The notes under the pieces are model-generated. The model was not told where the DNA came from, did not search any database, and saw only the letters and a list, made by a program, of their open reading frames with translations. Of a stretch of 32,142 nucleotides of DNA, positions 17,676 to 26,222 are shown in pieces. The position numbers and the translations under genes are program-made. Source of the DNA: Pseudomonas floridensis (GTDB lineage: Bacteria; Pseudomonadota; Gammaproteobacteria; Pseudomonadales; Pseudomonadaceae); the NCBI RefSeq assembly GCF_002087235.1, contig NZ_MUIO01000121.1:1-32142 (forward strand), in the 5' to 3' direction. The number at the start of each line of letters is the position of its first letter. The first letter of the stretch is position 1.

Positions 17676-18476
17676 ATGAGTCTGCGCAAAGCCATACCGA
17701 TGTTGATTTACCTGCTGTTTCTGCTCGTGCCGATCTACTGGCTGGTCAACATGTCGTTCAAGACCAACACCGAGATCCTTGGCGGCCTGACCCTGTGGCC
17801 GCAGGACTTCACCCTGGCCAACTACAAGGTGATTTTCACCGACGAGAGCTGGTATAGCGGCTACCTCAATTCGCTGTACTACGTGTGCCTGAATACCGTG
17901 ATATCGCTGAGCGTCGCATTGCCAGCGGCCTATGCGTTTTCACGCTATCGTTTCCTCGGCGACAAGCACCTGTTTTTCTGGTTGCTGACCAACCGCATGG
18001 CGCCACCGGCGGTGTTTCTGCTGCCGTTTTTTCAGCTGTATTCATCGATTGGTCTGTTCGACACGCACATCGCTGTGGCATTGGCGCATTGCCTGTTCAA
18101 CGTGCCGTTGGCGGTATGGATTCTGGAAGGTTTCATGTCGGGTGTTCCGAAGGAGATCGATGAGACCGCCTACATCGACGGTTATAGCTTTCCCAAGTTC
18201 TTCGGCAAGATTTTCATCCCGCTGATTGGTTCGGGGATTGGTGTCACGGCGTTCTTCTGTTTCATGTTTTCCTGGGTCGAACTGCTGCTGGCGCGCACGC
18301 TGACCTCGGTCAACGCCAAGCCGATTGCCGCGGTCATGACGCGTACGGTTTCGGCGTCCGGTATCGATTGGGGCGTGCTGGCTGCGGCCGGTGTGCTGAC
18401 CATCCTGCCGGGCATGCTGGTGATCTGGTTTGTTCGCAACCACGTGGTCAAGGGCTTTGCCCTTGGCCGTGTCTGA
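17676..18476 (+). CDS. glpQ: ABC importer permease, GlpQ type
   Basis: A 266-residue permease of the MalG/UgpE class with six membrane segments, the first at about residues 8-27 and the last ending near 255. The EAA loop is EIDETAYIDGYSFPKFFGKIFIPLI. The start is supported by GAGGG 7 bases upstream. It is the second half of the transmembrane dimer and sits between its partner and the small DUF2160 gene, which begins 11 bases after its stop. GlpQ here means the importer permease of the glpSTPQV system, not the glycerophosphodiesterase that shares the symbol in E. coli. Confidence 0.88.
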   Translation: MSLRKAIPMLIYLLFLLVPIYWLVNMSFKTNTEILGGLTLWPQDFTLANYKVIFTDESWYSGYLNSLYYVCLNTVISLSVALPAAYAFSRYRFLGDKHLFFWLLTNRMAPPAVFLLPFFQLYSSIGLFDTHIAVALAHCLFNVPLAVWILEGFMSGVPKEIDETAYIDGYSFPKFFGKIFIPLIGSGIGVTAFFCFMFSWVELLLARTLTSVNAKPIAAVMTRTVSASGIDWGVLAAAGVLTILPGMLVIWFVRNHVVKGFALGRV

Positions 18477-18487
18477 GGAGACGAAAA

Positions 18488-18760
18488 ATGGAGTGGATGT
18501 CCTGGACTCTGCCCACCGCAGCCTTCTTCGGCAGTATCGCCTTGCTGCTGGTGGGAATGACAGTATGGGAGCTGCGCTCGGCCAGTATCGAGCGTCGCGG
18601 GTTTCTGCCGATTGCCACCACGCGTGGCGACCGGCTGTTCATCGGGCTGTTGGGCAGTGCTTATCTGCATCTGATGGTGATCGGCGCGACCGACTGGAGT
18701 ATCTGGGTCGCTTCGGGGGCCTCTCTGGTGTGGCTGTTGGTGGTGATGCGTTGGGGTTAG
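18488..18760 (+). CDS. Small DUF2160 inner-membrane protein of the importer operon
   Basis: A 90-residue protein with two to three hydrophobic stretches (about 10-26, 48-65 and 70-87) separated by the basic segment ELRSASIERRGFLPIATTRGDR. DUF2160 proteins accompany this importer type and have no established function; an accessory subunit of the permease is a reasonable guess. GAGGAG lies 8 bases before the ATG, a strong ribosome-binding site, and the gene begins 11 bases after the permease stop. A longer in-frame reading from 18368 overlaps the permease and is rejected. Confidence 0.85.
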   Translation: MEWMSWTLPTAAFFGSIALLLVGMTVWELRSASIERRGFLPIATTRGDRLFIGLLGSAYLHLMVIGATDWSIWVASGASLVWLLVVMRWG

Positions 18761-18780
18761 CAGGCGGACGGGCGTCATTG

Positions 18781-18815
18781 CCCGCTCGAAGGCTGTCGGT
18801 ATTCGAAAAGCGGGA
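18781..18815 (+). other. Intercistronic hairpin before the binding-protein gene
   Basis: cccgctcgaa (18781-18790) faces ttcgaaaagcggg (from 18802) with a small internal bulge. A second small stem, cgggc / gcccg, lies just upstream (near 18770-18785) and partly competes with it. Such structures often raise binding-protein expression above that of the permease genes; that role is inferred. Confidence 0.45.
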
Positions 18816-18844
18816 CTACATAAGAAGCAACTCTTGAGGTGTCT

Positions 18845-20650
<1,806 letters not shown>

Positions 20651-20664
20651 GCAACTGCGAATAC

Positions 20665-20691
20665 AAAAACGGCACCCTTGGGTGCCGTTTT
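20665..20691. terminator. Bidirectional terminator between glpV and folD
   Basis: Perfect stem aaaacggcaccc / gggtgccgtttt (20666-20677 with 20680-20691) with A-run and T-run on either side. It can serve both convergent genes. Confidence 0.9.
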
Positions 20692-20711
20692 CGTGACTTC
20701 CGAAAACTGAA

Positions 20712-21566
20712 TCAGCCGTGCAGCGTTTCGGCTGCGTACAGCGTGTTTTCAAGCAGGCAGGCGCGAGTCATCGGGCCTACGCCACCTGGCACAGGCGTGA
20801 TCCAGCCCGCGCGGGGCAGGGCGGTGTCATACACCACGTCACCGACCAGCTTGCCGTCAGCCTGACGGTTGATGCCGACGTCGATCACGATGGCACCGGG
20901 CTTGATCCACTCACCTTTGACCAGACCTGGCTTGCCAGCGGCGACCACCACCAGGTCGGCGCGGCCTACATGGCCAGCCAGATCCTTGGTGAAGCGGTGG
21001 GTAACCGTTACGGTGCAGCCCGCCAGCAGCAACTCCATGGCCATCGGGCGACCGACGATATTGGAGGCGCCTACCACCACGGCGTCCATTCCATACAGAT
21101 CCGCACCGGTGCTTTCCAGCAGGGTCATGATCCCTTTGGGCGTGCACGGGCGCAGCAGTGGAATGCGCTGGGCCAGACGACCGACGTTATAAGGGTGGAA
21201 ACCGTCCACGTCCTTATCAGGGCGAATGCGCTCCAGCAGCAACGAAGCGTCCAGGTGTTCGGGCAATGGCAGTTGCAGCAGAATGCCGTCGACCTCGGCG
21301 TCTGCATTGAGGCGATCGATCAGTTCGGTCAGTGCAGTCTGGGTGGTATCGGCTGGCAGATCGTAGGCGCGGGAGATGAAGCCGACTTCCTCGCAGTCTT
21401 TGCGCTTGTGGGAAACGTAGACCTGGGAGGCGGGGTCGCTGCCCACCAGAATCACCGCGAGGCCCGGCGTGCGCAGACCTTGCTGGCGACGTTCGGCGAC
21501 ACGTTTGGCGATCTGCTGGCGCAGGCTGGCTGCGATCGCTTTGCCGTCGATTAGTTTTGCAGTCAT
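20712..21566 (-). CDS. folD: Bifunctional methylenetetrahydrofolate dehydrogenase / methenyltetrahydrofolate cyclohydrolase
   Basis: A 284-residue cytosolic enzyme that interconverts 5,10-methylene-, methenyl- and 10-formyl-tetrahydrofolate with NADP. The catalytic YVSHKRKDCEEVG (Tyr and Lys four apart), DGILLQLPLP, the dinucleotide loop GASNIVGRPMAMEL and PVPGGVGPMTRACLL are all present. It is a single-gene unit, convergent with the importer operon and divergent from the tRNA cluster. No strong Shine-Dalgarno is seen before the ATG. Confidence 0.97.
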   Translation of the reverse strand: MTAKLIDGKAIAASLRQQIAKRVAERRQQGLRTPGLAVILVGSDPASQVYVSHKRKDCEEVGFISRAYDLPADTTQTALTELIDRLNADAEVDGILLQLPLPEHLDASLLLERIRPDKDVDGFHPYNVGRLAQRIPLLRPCTPKGIMTLLESTGADLYGMDAVVVGASNIVGRPMAMELLLAGCTVTVTHRFTKDLAGHVGRADLVVVAAGKPGLVKGEWIKPGAIVIDVGINRQADGKLVGDVVYDTALPRAGWITPVPGGVGPMTRACLLENTLYAAETLHG

Positions 21567-21697
21567 GACGCGTGATTAACCATCGAGAGGAAATAAAATG
21601 AGCGCGCATTCTCGCATGACATGACGCGAGGGCAAAGGCGCTTGGTCAGCATATTCCGCTAACTCCTTTATCTAACTGAATTTTTTTCAAAAAAGAG

Positions 21698-21724
21698 TTG
21701 ACGCCCTTTGGGGGCGTCTATAAG
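21698..21724 (+). promoter_or_regulatory. Probable promoter of the tRNA cluster with palindromic spacer
   Basis: TTGACG (21698-21703) and TATAAG (21719-21724) at 15-base spacing, or TAAGAT at 17. The region between contains gacgccc / gggcgtc, an exact 7-bp inverted repeat that includes part of the -35. It is preceded by an A/T run (tttttttcaaaaaa) that could act as an UP element. The transcript would carry about 130 bases before the first tRNA. Confidence 0.55.
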
Positions 21725-21751
21725 ATTCGTCGCACTTGCCGGGCAGAGCCC

Positions 21752-21776
21752 AGCACTGGTTAAGCTAGCACTGGTT
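21752..21776 (+). repeat. Tandem 10-bp direct repeat in the tRNA leader
   Basis: agcactggtt occurs at 21752-21761 and 21767-21776, a 15-base period. Function unknown. The rest of the 21567-21861 gap shows no gene. Confidence 0.6.
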
Positions 21777-21861
21777 GATTAGGTCAGGCAGAGTTGCAAA
21801 TCAGCTCGGTGTGATTGAAAGCCTTTTAATTTGTGATCGTAAAAGAATACAGATTATATAA

Positions 21862-21938
21862 GTGCCCGTAGCTCAGCTGGATAGAGCATCCGCCTTCTAA
21901 GCGGATGGTCGCAGGTTCGAGTCCTGCCGGGTGCGCCA
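21862..21938 (+). tRNA. tRNA-Arg (anticodon TCT)
   Basis: Full 77-base cloverleaf: acceptor GTGCCCG / CGGGTGC (with two G-U pairs), D-stem GCTC/GAGC, anticodon stem TCCGC/GCGGA around loop CTTCTAA (TCT), T-arm GCAGG-TTCGAGT-CCTGC, discriminator G, and an encoded CCA. It reads AGA codons (and probably AGG by wobble). First of three tRNAs in one transcript. Confidence 0.97.
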
Positions 21939-21991
21939 TTCAAGGCAGCTTTGGCACAGCAAGTAACGTTGTACTGGTCACATGCAATATG

Positions 21992-22067
21992 GTGGGCGTA
22001 GCTCAGTTGGTAGAGCACAGGATTGTGACTCCTGTTGTCGAGGGTTCGATCCCCTTCGTCCACCCCA
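21992..22067 (+). tRNA. tRNA-His (anticodon GTG)
   Basis: 76-base cloverleaf with acceptor GTGGGCG / CGTCCAC, anticodon stem CAGGA/TCCTG around TTGTGAC (GTG), T-arm GAGGG-TTCGATC-CCCTT, and encoded CCA. The extra G at -1 needed by histidyl-tRNA synthetase is encoded at 21991 and would pair with discriminator C73. Confidence 0.97.
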
Positions 22068-22074
22068 TATTAAG

Positions 22075-22105
22075 AAAGGCGCCGGATTCATAGTCTGGCG
22101 CCTTT
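22075..22105 (+). other. Hairpin between tRNA-His and tRNA-Leu
   Basis: aaaggcgcc (22075-22083) pairs exactly with ggcgccttt (22097-22105). The T-run is short and interrupted, and a further tRNA follows, so this is probably a processing or partial termination structure. Confidence 0.55.
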
Positions 22106-22123
22106 GCTTTAAAAGCTTGTAGC

Positions 22124-22208
22124 GCGGATGTGGTGGAATTGGTAGACACACTGGATTTAGGTTCCAGCGCCGAAAGGTGTGAGAGTTCGAGTCTCTCCGT
22201 CCGCACCA
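22124..22208 (+). tRNA. tRNA-Leu (anticodon TAG)
   Basis: 85-base class II tRNA with a long variable arm: acceptor GCGGATG / CGTCCGC, anticodon stem CTGGA/TCCAG around TTTAGGT (TAG), a variable stem, T-arm GAGAG-TTCGAGT-CTCTC, discriminator A and encoded CCA. Reads CTA and related CTN codons. Confidence 0.97.
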
Positions 22209-22249
22209 AGATACAGATGACTTGAGTGGCAACACTTCAGTTATAAGAA

Positions 22250-22274
22250 AAAGCCGCCTAGTGCGGCTTTTTTT
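22250..22274 (+). terminator. Terminator of the tRNA cluster
   Basis: Stem aagccgc / gcggctt (22251-22257 with 22263-22269), 5-base loop, then a run of seven T. A small hairpin (cttgagtg / cacttcag) lies upstream at about 22221-22238. Confidence 0.88.
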
Positions 22275-22579
22275 GTTTCACCGTATTGGTTTTACCGTTT
22301 CGCTGGTCTGCAGGCCTGCTGCCGTCGGTCGAGTGAAACGTGATGTGTGGAGGGCGTCGGCAGGGTCCGGCACGGATGCTTCCTTATATAAAGGCCGTGC
22401 CAGACGCATCGCTGGCGGTGCGAAGCGCCTGTGGGCGCTGCGCGATGGCGGCCCGGCTCCTTCCGCTTAACCTGCCCTTTTTCAGTAGGGTGACTTCTTG
22501 AGTTTGACCCACTAGAATGCATGCCCTTGATTCTGGGGTCGGAAACGGCCGGCTAACGTCTGTGCAACGAGGAATATCC
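22275..22579 (+). other. Gap and structured leader before tig; no gene recognised
   Basis: No supportable coding frame. It contains hairpins ggcacgg / ccgtgcc (22369-22375 with 22395-22401, enclosing ccttatataaagg) and agcgcc / ggcgct (22424-22439). TAGAAT near 22514 could be a -10 for tig but lacks a good -35 at normal spacing. Confidence 0.5.
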
Positions 22580-23890
22580 ATGCAAGTTTCTGTTGAAAAT
22601 ACTTCCGCTCTTGAGCGCCGCATGACCATTGGCGTGCCTGCCGAACGCATCGAGACTGAAGTCAACAAGCGTCTGCAGCAGACTGCGCGTAAAGCCAAGA
22701 TCCCGGGCTTCCGCCCTGGCAAGGTGCCTATGAGCGTTATCCGTCAGCGTTACGAAGACGGCGCGCGCCAGGAAGCACTGGGCGATCTGATTCAGGCTAC
22801 TTTCTACGAAGCTGTCGTTGAGCAGAAGCTCAACCCGGCTGGCGCTCCTGCTGTAGAGCCAAAATCCTTCGAAAAAGGCAAAGACCTGGAATACGTGGCG
22901 ACTTTCGAAGTCTTCCCGGAATTCACCGTTGCCGGTTTCGACACCATTGCTGTAGAGCGTCTGTCTGCCGATGTAGCCGATAGCGATCTGGACAACATGC
23001 TGGAAGTGCTGCGCAAGCAGAATGTTCGTTTTGAAGAGGTCGATCGTGCCGCTCAGAACGAAGATCAGCTGAACATCGATTTCGTGGGCAAGGTCGACGG
23101 CGAAGCATTCGCTGGCGGTTCCGCCACTGGCACTCAGCTGGTTCTGGGTTCTGGTCGCATGATCCCGGGCTTCGAAGACGGTCTGGTTGGCGCCAAGGCC
23201 GGTGAAGAGCGCGTTTTGAACGTGACCTTCCCGGAGGACTATCAGAACCTGGAGCTGGCCGGTAAGGCAGCCGAGTTCACCGTTACCGTGAACACTGTTT
23301 CCGAGCCAAAGCTGCCTGAGCTGAACGAAGAGTTCTTCAAGCAGTTCGGCATCAAGGAAACCGGCATCGACGGTTTCCGCGCCGAAGTTCGCAAGAACAT
23401 GGAGCGCGAGCTGCGTCAGGCCATCAAGTCCAAGGTCAAGAACCAGGTCATGGACGGTCTGCTGGCCGCCAACCCGATCGAAGTGCCGAAGTCGCTGCTG
23501 GAAAACGAAGTCAACCGTCTGCGCGTTCAGGCTGTTCAGCAGTTCGGTGGCAACATCAAGCCTGATCAGTTGCCGGCAGAGCTGTTCGAAGAGCAGGCCA
23601 AGCGCCGCGTCGAGCTGGGCCTGATCGTTGCCGAGGTGGTCAAGCAGTTCGATCTCAAGCCTGACGATGCCCGTGTACGTGATCTGATCCAGGAAATGGC
23701 TTCGGCCTACCAGGAGCCAGAGCAGGTCGTAGCCTGGTACTACAAGAACGAGCAGCAAATGAACGAAGTACGTTCTGTTGTGCTTGAAGAGCAAGTTGTA
23801 GATACTGTTTTGCAGAAAGCTAGCGTGACCGACAAATCGGTCTCCTACGAAGAAGCTGTCAAGCCGGTGGAAGCTCCAAAAGCCGACTGA
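22580..23890 (+). CDS. tig: Trigger factor, ribosome-associated chaperone
   Basis: A 436-residue chaperone that sits at the ribosome exit tunnel and folds nascent chains. The N-terminal ribosome-binding domain has the signature GFRPGKVP (about 43-50). The FKBP-type isomerase domain spans about 150-245 (NIDFVGKVDGEAFAGG ... MIPGFEDGLVGA). The helical C-terminal domain follows, with a poorly conserved Glu/Lys/Ala-rich tail. The ATG at 22580 has GAGGA upstream and gives the family start MQVSVENTSALERR; the longer reading from 22517 adds non-family sequence. It heads the tig-clpP-clpX-lon quality-control run typical of proteobacteria. Confidence 0.97.
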   Translation: MQVSVENTSALERRMTIGVPAERIETEVNKRLQQTARKAKIPGFRPGKVPMSVIRQRYEDGARQEALGDLIQATFYEAVVEQKLNPAGAPAVEPKSFEKGKDLEYVATFEVFPEFTVAGFDTIAVERLSADVADSDLDNMLEVLRKQNVRFEEVDRAAQNEDQLNIDFVGKVDGEAFAGGSATGTQLVLGSGRMIPGFEDGLVGAKAGEERVLNVTFPEDYQNLELAGKAAEFTVTVNTVSEPKLPELNEEFFKQFGIKETGIDGFRAEVRKNMERELRQAIKSKVKNQVMDGLLAANPIEVPKSLLENEVNRLRVQAVQQFGGNIKPDQLPAELFEEQAKRRVELGLIVAEVVKQFDLKPDDARVRDLIQEMASAYQEPEQVVAWYYKNEQQMNEVRSVVLEEQVVDTVLQKASVTDKSVSYEEAVKPVEAPKAD

Positions 23891-23914
23891 TTTCTCTTTT
23901 CGTTCGAAAACACC

Positions 23915-23942
23915 CACAAGCCAGCCTTCGCGCTGGCTTGTG
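23915..23942 (+). terminator. Strong hairpin between tig and clpP
   Basis: Perfect 11-bp stem cacaagccagc / gctggcttgtg with a 6-base loop. There is no T-tract afterwards (cgtattcaag), so it may only attenuate tig transcription or protect the 3' end. Confidence 0.45.
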
Positions 23943-23981
23943 CGTATTCAAGACTCGACTATTTGGGAGTGAATGCAGGAC

Positions 23982-24623
23982 ATGTCCCGCAATTCTTATA
24001 TTCAGCAGAACTCTGACATCCAGGCCGCTGGCGGCCTGGTCCCGATGGTTATCGAGCAGTCCGCCCGTGGCGAACGCGCCTATGACATCTATTCGCGCCT
24101 TCTCAAGGAGCGAGTGATCTTTATGGTTGGTCCGGTAGAGGACTACATGGCCAACCTTATCGCGGCGCAACTGCTCTTCCTTGAAGCGGAAAACCCGGAC
24201 AAGGATATCCATCTCTACATTAACTCACCGGGCGGTTCGGTGACGGCTGGCATGTCGATCTACGACACCATGCAGTTCATCAAGCCTGACGTGTCGACCA
24301 TCTGCATCGGTCAGGCATGCAGCATGGGTGCGTTCCTGCTGGCTGGCGGTGCCGAGGGCAAGCGTCACTGCCTGCCGAACTCGCGCATGATGATTCACCA
24401 GCCGTTGGGCGGTTTTCAGGGGCAGGCGTCGGACATCGACATCCATGCCAAGGAAATCCTGCACATCCGTCACCGCCTGAACTCGCTGCTGGCGCATCAC
24501 ACCGGCCAGAGCCTCGAGACCATCGAGCGCGACACCGAGCGTGACAACTTCATGAGCGCCGAACGTGCGGCCGAATACGGCTTGATCGACTCGGTGATCA
24601 ACAAGCGTCAAATGCCTGCCTAA
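23982..24623 (+). CDS. clpP: ATP-dependent Clp protease proteolytic subunit
   Basis: A 213-residue serine peptidase that forms the 14-mer degradation chamber used by ClpX and ClpA. The catalytic triad is visible: Ser114 in GQACSMGAF, His139 in [10 protein letters not shown] and Asp188 in RDTERDNF. I start at ATG 23982, which gives MSRNSYIQQ and the usual pseudomonad length; an ATG three codons upstream (23973), closer to GGGAG, is also possible. Neither start has ideal ribosome-binding-site spacing. clpX follows after 106 bases that carry a heat-shock-type promoter. Confidence 0.97.
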
Positions 24624-24667
24624 GCACCTCAAAATGTAGGGGGTCGGTGCAACCGACCGCCTGCGGA

Positions 24668-24696
24668 CTTGAAAAAGCCCGCAATAGCCTTCATCT
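24668..24696 (+). promoter_or_regulatory. Sigma-32 (heat-shock) type promoter of clpX
   Basis: A perfect -35 CTTGAAA (24668-24674), 14-base spacer, then CTTCATCT (24689-24696) against the -10 consensus CCCCATNT. A hairpin ggtcggt / accgacc (24642-24658) just upstream could limit read-through from clpP. clpX would thus have its own heat-inducible start as well as read-through. Confidence 0.6.
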
Positions 24697-24729
24697 TGTG
24701 TTGCAAGCCTACCGGATTGGATCGATCGA

Positions 24730-26013
24730 ATGACTGACACCCGCAACGGCGAGGACAACGGCAAATTGCTCTATTGCTCCTTCTGTGGCAAAAGCCAGCA
24801 TGAAGTGCGCAAATTGATTGCCGGCCCCTCGGTCTTTATCTGCGACGAGTGCGTCGACCTGTGCAATGACATCATCCGCGAGGAGGTGCAGGAAGCACAG
24901 GCCGAAAGCAGCGCGCATAAATTGCCTTCGCCTAAAGAAATCAGCGGCATCCTTGATCAGTATGTGATTGGTCAGGAGCGTGCCAAGAAGGTTCTCGCAG
25001 TAGCGGTGTACAACCACTACAAGCGCCTGAACCAGCGCGACAAGAAAAATGACGATGTGGAATTGGGCAAGAGCAACATCCTGCTGATCGGCCCTACGGG
25101 CTCCGGCAAGACGCTGCTGGCTGAAACCCTGGCCAGGCTGCTCAACGTACCGTTCACCATCGCCGACGCCACCACCCTGACCGAAGCCGGTTATGTGGGT
25201 GAGGACGTCGAGAACATTATCCAGAAGCTGTTGCAGAAATGTGATTACGACGTAGAGAAGGCCCAGATGGGCATTGTCTATATCGACGAAATCGACAAGA
25301 TTTCGCGCAAATCCGACAACCCTTCGATTACACGAGACGTTTCAGGTGAGGGCGTGCAGCAAGCCTTGCTGAAACTGATCGAGGGTACCGTGGCTTCGGT
25401 TCCGCCTCAGGGTGGCCGCAAGCATCCACAGCAGGAATTCCTGCAAGTGGACACGCGCAACATTCTGTTTATCTGCGGTGGCGCCTTTTCGGGCCTGGAA
25501 AAGGTCATTCAGAACCGCTCCACGCGTGGTGGCATCGGCTTCAACGCCGAAGTGCGCAGCAAGGAGGAGGGCAAGAAGGTTGGTGAGTCCCTGCGTGAAG
25601 TCGAGCCTGACGATCTGGTCAAGTTCGGTCTGATCCCGGAATTCGTGGGCCGTCTGCCGGTTCTGGCCACACTGGACGAGCTGGATGAGGCTGCGCTGAT
25701 GCAGATCCTCACCGAGCCTAAGAACGCGCTGACCAAGCAGTACGCGAAGTTGTTCGAGATGGAAGGTGTGGACCTCGAGTTCCGTACCGATGCGCTGAAA
25801 TCGGTTGCCCGTCGTGCGCTGGAGCGCAAGACCGGTGCTCGCGGCCTGCGCTCGATTCTCGAAGGCGTGTTGCTCGACACCATGTACGAAATTCCGTCGC
25901 AGAGCGATGTGAGCAAGGTGGTGATCGACGAAAGCGTGATCGACGGTTCGTCCAAACCGCTGCTGATCTATGAAAACAGCGAGCCGCCTGCGAAGGTTGC
26001 TCCTGACGCCTGA
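24730..26013 (+). CDS. clpX: ATP-dependent Clp protease ATPase subunit ClpX
   Basis: A 427-residue AAA+ unfoldase that feeds tagged proteins to ClpP. The N-terminal zinc finger has Cys16, Cys19, Cys38 and Cys41. Walker A is GPTGSGKT, Walker B is IVYIDEIDKI, the pore RKH loop is seen in GGRKHP, and the ClpP-docking IGF loop lies in RSTRGGIGF. The arginine finger and sensor 2 (KTGARGLRSILE) are present. The start is ATG 24730, with only a weak GGAT upstream. It ends at a strong terminator before lon. Confidence 0.97.
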   Translation: MTDTRNGEDNGKLLYCSFCGKSQHEVRKLIAGPSVFICDECVDLCNDIIREEVQEAQAESSAHKLPSPKEISGILDQYVIGQERAKKVLAVAVYNHYKRLNQRDKKNDDVELGKSNILLIGPTGSGKTLLAETLARLLNVPFTIADATTLTEAGYVGEDVENIIQKLLQKCDYDVEKAQMGIVYIDEIDKISRKSDNPSITRDVSGEGVQQALLKLIEGTVASVPPQGGRKHPQQEFLQVDTRNILFICGGAFSGLEKVIQNRSTRGGIGFNAEVRSKEEGKKVGESLREVEPDDLVKFGLIPEFVGRLPVLATLDELDEAALMQILTEPKNALTKQYAKLFEMEGVDLEFRTDALKSVARRALERKTGARGLRSILEGVLLDTMYEIPSQSDVSKVVIDESVIDGSSKPLLIYENSEPPAKVAPDA

Positions 26014-26043
26014 CGACATCGTCGTATAGCGCGTGAAGAAACA

Positions 26044-26078
26044 CAAAAGGGGGCCTTTAAGGTCCCCTTTTGCATTTT
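26044..26078 (+). terminator. Rho-independent terminator after clpX
   Basis: Stem caaagggg-type arms: caaaagggg (26044-26052) with ccccttttg (26064-26072), extended by a G-U and two G-C pairs, with T-rich sequence at its end. Confidence 0.85.
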
Positions 26079-26137
26079 CAGCCGCTTCGTTCGTCTTGTA
26101 GATAAGGGCGAACCTGAGTGGGCTGCGGCCCATAGGG

Positions 26138-26166
26138 CTTGTTTTTTTCGAACACTACCCCCATCT
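26138..26166 (+). promoter_or_regulatory. Sigma-32 (heat-shock) promoter of lon
   Basis: The -10 CCCCATCT (26159-26166) matches CCCCATNT perfectly; the -35 CTTGTTT (26138-26144) matches 4 of 7 to CTTGAAA. The spacer is 14 bases, the same as at clpX. Heat-shock control of lon is well established in E. coli. Confidence 0.65.
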
Positions 26167-26192
26167 TGGCTTCAAGCTAATTCCATCTGTCC

Positions 26193-26206
26193 CGGCCGTT
26201 TGGCCG
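26193..26206 (+). promoter_or_regulatory. Small hairpin just upstream of the lon ribosome-binding site
   Basis: cggcc / ggccg with a gttt loop ends 5 bases before the Shine-Dalgarno GAGG (26212-26215). It does not itself cover the site. Any effect on translation is speculative. Confidence 0.35.
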
Positions 26207-26222
26207 CTGTAGAGGCGAAATC

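Noticed and set aside
21598..21624. Eight-codon plus-strand frame with GAGAGGAAA before its ATG, upstream of the tRNA promoter
   Set aside because: Good ribosome-binding site by chance, but it has no promoter, no attenuator and no following gene that a leader peptide could control.
21831..21860. TTGTGA ... TATATA promoter-like sequence right before tRNA-Arg
   Set aside because: The -10 would end one base before the mature tRNA 5' end, so transcripts would start inside the tRNA.
21854..22235. Short minus-strand frames across the tRNA cluster (for example with RTRTCDHPLRR)
   Set aside because: These are reverse translations of tRNA genes, a well-known source of spurious protein entries.
22222..22470. 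82-codon frame after tRNA-Leu
   Set aside because: It runs through the tRNA terminator, has no ribosome-binding site and its translation is unlike any known protein.
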